From Candidatus Hydrogenedentota bacterium (lineage in GTDB: Bacteria > Hydrogenedentota > Hydrogenedentia > Hydrogenedentales > SLHB01): a DNA stretch of 11,012 nt. Below the pieces are notes generated by a model. It was not told the DNA's origin. It saw only the letters and a program-made list of their open reading frames with translations, and ran no database searches. Within the stretch, counting starts at the first letter, position 1. Every line of letters starts with the position of its first letter. The DNA lies in NCBI GenBank assembly GCA_029262095.1, contig JAJDAB010000275.1, forward strand, positions 1-11,012, given 5' to 3'. Of this stretch, positions 6,162 to 11,012 are shown one piece after another. A program made the translations under genes and the position numbers.

Positions 6162-6592
6162 GATTCGACAATTCCTTTCACAGCGTGTAGCGCCAATCGG
6201 TAACTATCTTTTCCGAACCCGGATATCTGGCCAACAGCGACGGGCGCGATGAATGAATGGTGACGAAAATCTTCGCGTGCAAACACGTTGGAGAGATGCA
6301 CTTCGATGACAGGAAATTCCGAAGCCGCGACGGCATCGCGCAAAGCCACGCTCGTGTGCGTATAAGCCGCGGGATTTATGATCATGGCATCAGCCCAACC
6401 CGCCGCATCATGAATGGCGTCCACCAGATCACCTTCGGAATTCGATTGGCTCTTGCGCAATTCAATTCCGAGTGTTTTCGCTTCCGCGTCAAGCATCTCG
6501 TTAATATCGTCCAACGTGACATGGCCGTAGACGTCGGGCTCTCGTTGGCCTAGTAAATTCAGATTGGGCCCATGCAACACTTGCACACGCAT
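6158..6592 (-). CDS. aroQ: 3-dehydroquinate dehydratase, type II
   Basis: AroQ removes water from 3-dehydroquinate to form 3-dehydroshikimate, the third step of the shikimate pathway that leads to chorismate, the substrate of TrpE. The protein is 144 residues, typical for this small dodecameric type II enzyme. The family start VLHGPNLNLLGQREPDVYG contains R17 and the catalytic tyrosine Y22. Further motifs are QSNSEGDLVDAI, INPAAYTHTSVALRDA with N73 and H79, and EVHLSN with H99, the expected general acid; R110 follows. The ATG at 6592 has GAGGAG (6606-6601) eight bases upstream, a strong site lying in the last codons of the ligase-like gene, and starts two bases after that gene's stop. It overlaps the following peptidase gene by four bases. 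Confidence 0.97.
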   Translation of the reverse strand: MRVQVLHGPNLNLLGQREPDVYGHVTLDDINEMLDAEAKTLGIELRKSQSNSEGDLVDAIHDAAGWADAMIINPAAYTHTSVALRDAVAASEFPVIEVHLSNVFAREDFRHHSFIAPVAVGQISGFGKDSYRLALHAVKGIVES

Positions 6593-6594
6593 GT

Positions 6595-9453
6595 CTAAGA
6601 CTCCTCGTCAGTCTCATCTCGGGCTTGTGCAGTACGAATCGCCAACGCTTCTTCCTGGCTCTTAAGCGATATCGCGAAACATTCCTCTGCTCGCACCGTC
6701 TGTTCTCGATATTCAAAACTCTGGCCCGCCCACAGATAAACCAGGGCATGCTTATCCCAAAGATATGGCTTGATGGGGTAAAGCTCTACAGTCCGGTCGA
6801 TCGCTTCCAGACTAAGGTTATAGTACGTTATTTGGTCTTCAACCTCGGGCTCGGATAAGGCCTGACGCCAACGAACCAAAAACAGCCAGTCATAGAAGGC
6901 AACCTGCCGCGGACTCCGTTCAACCGCTCGATCAGCCCACTGAACCGCCTGCTTAATGTACGGAAGTCCGTCCTCCGGGCTATCCCCGCTCCGCCAAAGC
7001 ATGTCGAACCAGATGCTTAGATGAAACGCGATTTCCGGGTTGTACGGATGTACAGCGTCCGCCTCTGCGATTCGAGTCGTCCAGTGCGCACTGGCTTCCT
7101 TCGCCTTAGACATGATCAACGGCATATTTGTCAACATCAGTTGCGCGTCACGAGGTATCGGCGCCCCAGGAGGCAATGGTGCCCAGGCGGGATCCGCAGG
7201 ACGCGGATGATAGAAGTGCGATCCGAACGCCTTGCGGGTCGCCGGGTCTTCTACCAGACGGGCGATGACGCTGTCCGGAATAGTCAAAGGCGTATTCGCT
7301 GGCGCTTCAATTTCCCGGACCAGTTGCGAAGCGGTTCTTATGCGGTCCTGCCGCACATCTTGTGTGCCTATAGCGGCGCCCACATGTCCCAGACGGACGC
7401 TCAGTCCAAAAACAGCGAATGTAAAGACAAGCCCAGCGGCCATGACGACACGCACGGGCATGAACGGTTTTTTTGTGTCCGGCTGATCGGCCTGCACCTG
7501 CGCCCAGAACAGCCCTGCGAGTAGAAAAACGAGCGTCGCTAGCGAAGGATTAATAAAGGGGAAATCGACAATCGCGTGCAAGACAAACCCAACGACGCAC
7601 CCATACAGTCCGGCAATCAGCCACCCGCTTTCGGAGCGCGCGATCGCCCGCAACCGAACACCGCCGATCACAACGAACCATGTCCAAAACCCACAAAAGA
7701 AAATAAAAGCCACGATGCCGGTCTCGCACAGCAATTGAAGAAAATCGTTGTGAACTTGTTTTGTATCGCTGTCACCGGGCGGCTGATGTTGCGGATACGC
7801 GACCCCGAAGTTGCCTAGACCAACTCCGGTCATCCAATTATCCACAGCCATATCGAATGCACCCGCCCAGTAAGTGAATCGCAGCGTAACAGTCTTGGGA
7901 TTTGCTAGATCGCTGAAGGTCATGTCCGTGCCTTCGATATCAATTTCCGCAGCAAGGCGATTGGAGGCTGGTTCCCCGGCTGGCGTTTGCGCTTGCGCGT
8001 CGGAGTGGTGGAGCAATGTTGAGGCGGCGAATACAAACAACAGCCCCGCCGCAGCCGTCTTGAGCTTCGCGACTGTTTCACGGGACGAATTTCGTGAACG
8101 GAACAGCAGTATCGTGACTATACCGGCAATGATGAGCGCCAACATTCCCCCGCGCGAATACGTTAGACAGACTGAGACGATTTGGGACAATGCCGCAACG
8201 AAAAACAGTGCGCTCAGGGCAAGCCACGTCGCCGAAGATGCGCCGTGTCGGCGAGTCACACGAATCGCGACGGCCGCACCCGAAACGGGTATAACGAGAA
8301 CGAAAAACAGAAACGGAATGATCGGTTCATAGAGCGACGCGCGCACGATCTGCATTTGACCGCCACTCATTATCGTATCTGCGAAATAGAAATAGTGAAA
8401 CTGCGAATACAATACCGCGAGACTGATGCAAAGAACTGCCGCGGTCAACACCCCCGCGATCATCGAATGGGCTGTCGCTTGTTCCTCACGCTTGCTCCCC
8501 GATTTGAATAACATTGACAGCACCGCGAAAACGCCAAAGGCAATGCCAATCACAACAATTTGAATGAACACAACGACCATCCCCGCAACAGGAAGACGCA
8601 TCAGTGCAGGCGAAAACGGTACACCAACGACGACATCCGAGAACGGAATATTCGCCATAGCCGTCAAAGTAGGCGCAGCGCTCAGGACTGGAATACTCAC
8701 TGCGGCGGCGACAACTCCGACGACCATTCCATGCGCGAACTTCGGGAGAGTTGCCTCTGTTGCCGATTTGAATCGGCGAAGCGCGTACCACAACCCGAAC
8801 AACGCCAATGGAATCGATGCCACCATCCAACTGGCCAGAGCGTTCGCGAATAATAGCGTGCCGAACGCGCGATTACTTTCCAGACGATGCACCAACGCAG
8901 GGTTGAGTTCGGCTCTGAATAATCGCGCCGCACCTACCGGATCGTTTTTCACGTACAAACGCGTTTGTGGCAACGAATACTGCAAATGAACAATGCTGAA
9001 AATCGCCTCGGCGGTGGAGGTAACGACGACAAACGCGAGAACAACCCCCATCGCGGTTCCCGATCGCAAACTTGACGCGAGGACGAACACCATGACATGG
9101 CCGCACCAAATCGTGAGCGCAACCTGAGTCGCGTGGTACTGCACCGAAGCAAACCCGGCCAGCCAGGCGGCCACCAAGAATCCGAAGAGCAACAACGTGG
9201 GCATCATCGCGAAATTTGCGGTCCCACGAACCAATCCAAGCGCCGACCACATTCCGAACAGCAGTAAGATGAGGAGTAGAAAGGCGGCGTTTGACCCCGG
9301 AAATACCATGCCATCCTGCCAAGGTCGCCAGTAGATCATTACGCCCAAGCCAACGGCGGTGACCCATTCACGGAGCGGAACACCCCAATATTTTCGTGGA
9401 CCGTCGGTCGTCGAGGACGTATCCTTTTTCCGTTTCGCGGTCGCTGTACTCAC
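6595..9453 (-). CDS. O-antigen ligase/polymerase-like membrane protein with TPR-like C-terminus
   Basis: Proteins of the WaaL/Wzy (Wzy_C) superfamily join or polymerise lipid-linked glycans on the outer face of the inner membrane. This one has 952 residues, about twice the usual 400-500. It has roughly 16-17 hydrophobic segments between residues 28 and 687. Superfamily marks are NRAFGTLLFANALA (194-207), TYSRGG (431-436), a periplasmic region with R525 in RFTYW, GVGLGNF (543-549) and the histidine H568 in QVHNDFLQLLCETG, then H626 in LHAIVDFPF. The stretch between the first motif and SRGG is about 225 residues and holds several extra membrane segments. The soluble end (about 690-952) has at least three TPR-like helical repeats (near 800-820, 835-862, 880-912). 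The start is GTG at 9453, overlapping the stop of the wecA-like gene in GTGA. The substrate (O-antigen, capsule or glycoprotein glycan) cannot be told; ligase or polymerase are both possible. Confidence 0.85.
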   Translation of the reverse strand: MSTATAKRKKDTSSTTDGPRKYWGVPLREWVTAVGLGVMIYWRPWQDGMVFPGSNAAFLLLILLLFGMWSALGLVRGTANFAMMPTLLLFGFLVAAWLAGFASVQYHATQVALTIWCGHVMVFVLASSLRSGTAMGVVLAFVVVTSTAEAIFSIVHLQYSLPQTRLYVKNDPVGAARLFRAELNPALVHRLESNRAFGTLLFANALASWMVASIPLALFGLWYALRRFKSATEATLPKFAHGMVVGVVAAAVSIPVLSAAPTLTAMANIPFSDVVVGVPFSPALMRLPVAGMVVVFIQIVVIGIAFGVFAVLSMLFKSGSKREEQATAHSMIAGVLTAAVLCISLAVLYSQFHYFYFADTIMSGGQMQIVRASLYEPIIPFLFFVLVIPVSGAAVAIRVTRRHGASSATWLALSALFFVAALSQIVSVCLTYSRGGMLALIIAGIVTILLFRSRNSSRETVAKLKTAAAGLLFVFAASTLLHHSDAQAQTPAGEPASNRLAAEIDIEGTDMTFSDLANPKTVTLRFTYWAGAFDMAVDNWMTGVGLGNFGVAYPQHQPPGDSDTKQVHNDFLQLLCETGIVAFIFFCGFWTWFVVIGGVRLRAIARSESGWLIAGLYGCVVGFVLHAIVDFPFINPSLATLVFLLAGLFWAQVQADQPDTKKPFMPVRVVMAAGLVFTFAVFGLSVRLGHVGAAIGTQDVRQDRIRTASQLVREIEAPANTPLTIPDSVIARLVEDPATRKAFGSHFYHPRPADPAWAPLPPGAPIPRDAQLMLTNMPLIMSKAKEASAHWTTRIAEADAVHPYNPEIAFHLSIWFDMLWRSGDSPEDGLPYIKQAVQWADRAVERSPRQVAFYDWLFLVRWRQALSEPEVEDQITYYNLSLEAIDRTVELYPIKPYLWDKHALVYLWAGQSFEYREQTVRAEECFAISLKSQEEALAIRTAQARDETDEES
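6601..6606 (-). promoter_or_regulatory. Strong aroQ ribosome binding site inside the preceding gene
   Basis: GAGGAG stands eight bases before the aroQ ATG and lies in the last codons of the upstream ligase-like gene. It gives aroQ efficient independent initiation even though the two genes are only two bases apart, and fixes the aroQ start. Confidence 0.65.
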
Positions 9454-10556
9454 AACTCGGAACTTTCGTCATTGCCCGTATTCATCAACAACACAATCAA
9501 CAAAAAGACCCCTACAGCCTGCGCCATGATCATCACCGCACCAACAGTACCTACATGCGGCAGCATCGCCGCCCCCAATCCCGTCACCGCAGCAACCAAA
9601 TATATAAATTCAACGGCCTGCCGCTGAGTCATCCCCATTCGCACGAGACGGTGTGAGAAATGGCGTTTGTCCCCCTTCATGATGGATTCATTGTGACGCC
9701 AACGAATAATGACCACCGTGACGATATCAAAAATAGGTACCCCAAGCGCCAGAATCGGAATTGCAAGACTCGCGCTGTAGGGTACGCCGTTCGCGGTGTG
9801 ATACGTGCTTAACACCGCGATCACCGCAAGAAAGTATCCGCAAAAGAGCGCGCCTGCGTCGCCCATGATAATACGCGCAGGATTAAAATTGTGATACAGA
9901 AAACCCGAAACCGATCCCGCGAAGACCATTAGCATGACGCCGACAAAGGTTTGATTCGTGGGAAACGTACATGCAAAAAATGAGAACGCTGCGATTACGC
10001 TTATGCCCGCACTCAAACCATCCATATTATCCAAGAAGTTGAGTGAATTGGTCATCATCAAAATCCAGAAGATGGTCGCGCCGATGGACAACGCCGCGTA
10101 GGGGTTGAAAATATCCAAACGAACTCCAGCTAATACCGGTACTGCGGCAGCAATAATTTGCCCAACCAACTTTTTCTCTGGCGTCAACGCGTTCAAGTCG
10201 TCGACGACACCGAGCACAAACATCAAGAACCCACCAACAAATACCCCGACAAGTTTGAGCTGAACGTCTTCACCCAAAAACGCGAATATGTGTGACTCTA
10301 ACCACTCGTCGCCGAACGGGCGCGCGGTCATTAACAACGCAAAGTGTCCCGCAATGACCACGCTGAACGTCACGAAAATCGCGACACCACCCAGCATTGC
10401 CAACGGCTCTTTCTGGATCTTTCGTTCGCCCGGGTGATCGTAAAACTCCCAACGGTGGGCGAGACGCCGCATGACATCGGTTAGTGCCGCCGACATCAAA
10501 AACGAAATACCCAATGCATAAGCGCTTATGAGATACCAATTCTGCATTCCGTTCAC
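9450..10556 (-). CDS. Polyprenyl-phosphate sugar-1-phosphate transferase (WecA/MraY family)
   Basis: Members of this family move a sugar-1-phosphate, usually GlcNAc-1-P from UDP-GlcNAc, to undecaprenyl phosphate and so start a lipid-linked glycan on the inner membrane. The 368-residue protein has about 10-11 membrane segments. Motifs in order are RKIQKEPLAMLGG (45-57), the aspartate pair in GVVDDL (116-121), NSLNFLDNMDGL (170-181), NPARIIMGDAG (225-235) and DKRHFSHRL (296-304). The last is the His-rich cytosolic loop typical of WecA/TagO-type enzymes using UDP-HexNAc rather than MraY. The longest frame begins at GTG 10556, nine bases after the upstream gene; an ATG at 10547 is an alternative, and neither has a clear ribosome binding site. 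It overlaps the ligase-like gene by four bases. Next to a glycosyltransferase and a ligase, it probably starts the same surface glycan. WecA versus TagO is undecided, so no symbol is given. Confidence 0.92.
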   Translation of the reverse strand: MNGMQNWYLISAYALGISFLMSAALTDVMRRLAHRWEFYDHPGERKIQKEPLAMLGGVAIFVTFSVVIAGHFALLMTARPFGDEWLESHIFAFLGEDVQLKLVGVFVGGFLMFVLGVVDDLNALTPEKKLVGQIIAAAVPVLAGVRLDIFNPYAALSIGATIFWILMMTNSLNFLDNMDGLSAGISVIAAFSFFACTFPTNQTFVGVMLMVFAGSVSGFLYHNFNPARIIMGDAGALFCGYFLAVIAVLSTYHTANGVPYSASLAIPILALGVPIFDIVTVVIIRWRHNESIMKGDKRHFSHRLVRMGMTQRQAVEFIYLVAAVTGLGAAMLPHVGTVGAVMIMAQAVGVFLLIVLLMNTGNDESSEL

Positions 10557-10565
10557 AGCGGGCGA

Positions 10566-11012
10566 TTACGAGCCCGCGACCTCTCGATACAACTCGAATT
10601 CCGCTTTTGCAATTCGTTCCGCGGTAAACGACTCTTGAACGCGCGCCTTCGCATAGGCGCCCATCTCCGCACGGCGCTGCGGATCGGCCATCAATGTATT
10701 AACCGCCTCCGCCAGTGCGGCGGTATCATTCGGTGGCACATTCACGCCTGTTTTTCCATGTTCGTTAACGTACTCCACACCGGTCCCCAGATTAGTCGCA
10801 ATTACGGGCTTCCCGCAGAGGTGCGCTTCCAACATCGACAAACCATAGGCTTCGCTACGAGCGATGGACGGAAATGCAAACAATCCGCATGCATGCAAAT
10901 GGGCGACGAGATCTTCTTGCGACAACGCGCCCACAAATCGTACATGGCCGCCCCCCTCTTGTGCGAGTGTTTCGCAGCGCTCTCGTTCAGCACCTTCTCC
11001 GGCGATGACGAC
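10566..11012 (-). CDS. Glycosyltransferase family 4 (group 1), partial, C-terminal part
   Basis: GT4 enzymes transfer a sugar from a nucleotide-sugar donor, with retention of configuration, usually onto a growing glycan at the cytoplasmic face. 149 codons are in the window, open at its high end, so about the first 200-250 residues are missing. The visible part is the C-terminal donor-binding Rossmann domain: VVIAGEGAER at the edge, VRFVGALSQEDLVAHLHAC, FAFPS, the signature E-x7-E in SEAYGLSMLEA, then GKPVIATNLGTGVEYV and GKTGVNVPPND. The internal ATG at 10934 is not the true start because the domain clearly continues upstream. The gene ends with TAA nine bases before the wecA-like gene. Donor and acceptor cannot be predicted. 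Confidence 0.93.
   Translation of the reverse strand, partial: VVIAGEGAERERCETLAQEGGGHVRFVGALSQEDLVAHLHACGLFAFPSIARSEAYGLSMLEAHLCGKPVIATNLGTGVEYVNEHGKTGVNVPPNDTAALAEAVNTLMADPQRRAEMGAYAKARVQESFTAERIAKAEFELYREVAGS

Noticed and set aside
7021..8989. Several plus-strand ORFs of 80-167 codons opposite the ligase-like gene
   Set aside because: They are antisense to a protein with clear superfamily motifs and have skewed compositions rich in Arg, Asn and Thr, as expected of shadow frames.

Overview
The window is a bacterial chromosome segment in which every convincing gene lies on the minus strand, so transcription runs from high to low coordinates. It holds ten recognisable protein genes (two cut by the window edges) plus one probable short leader ORF. 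No tRNA, rRNA, CRISPR array, insertion sequence or phage gene is visible. The mix is mid-GC, packed and mostly housekeeping. Lipid-linked sugar transferase and O-antigen ligase-type genes suggest a cell with a surface polysaccharide, while the order aroQ-pepP-efp-accB-accC-amaP resembles that found in Firmicutes and several other phyla. I cannot name the lineage; an uncultured member of a Hydrogenedentota- or Planctomycetota-like group is only an impression.

Layout in the direction of transcription. (1) 11012-6595 is a surface polysaccharide block: the C-terminal part of a GT4 glycosyltransferase, a WecA/MraY-type polyprenyl-phosphate sugar-1-phosphate transferase, and a very large O-antigen ligase/polymerase-like membrane protein with a TPR-like tail. 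(2) Without a break, 6592-2620 continues with aroQ (shikimate pathway), an M24 Xaa-Pro peptidase, efp (elongation factor P), accB and accC (biotin carboxyl carrier and biotin carboxylase of acetyl-CoA carboxylase). These eight genes are separated by at most 45 bases, and three junctions are 4-base stop/start overlaps (GTGA or ATGA), so they look like one translationally coupled unit. (3) After a 151-base gap with an extended -10 promoter comes amaP, an Asp23/Gls24-family membrane anchor protein. (4) After a further 232-base gap come hisI (histidine pathway) and trpE (tryptophan pathway), 13 bases apart; trpE runs off the window at base 1.

The most interesting place is the gap in front of hisI-trpE. 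It holds a possible promoter, then a 17-codon ORF with a strong, well-spaced ribosome binding site. Its last seven codons include one Trp and two His codons, followed by several potential RNA stem-loops and the hisI ribosome binding site. This is the arrangement expected of a ribosome-mediated attenuator that senses both amino acids whose pathways the operon serves. That reading is inference. The other genes look intact and ordinary apart from the size of the ligase-like protein. I saw no clear novel defence or mobile system.
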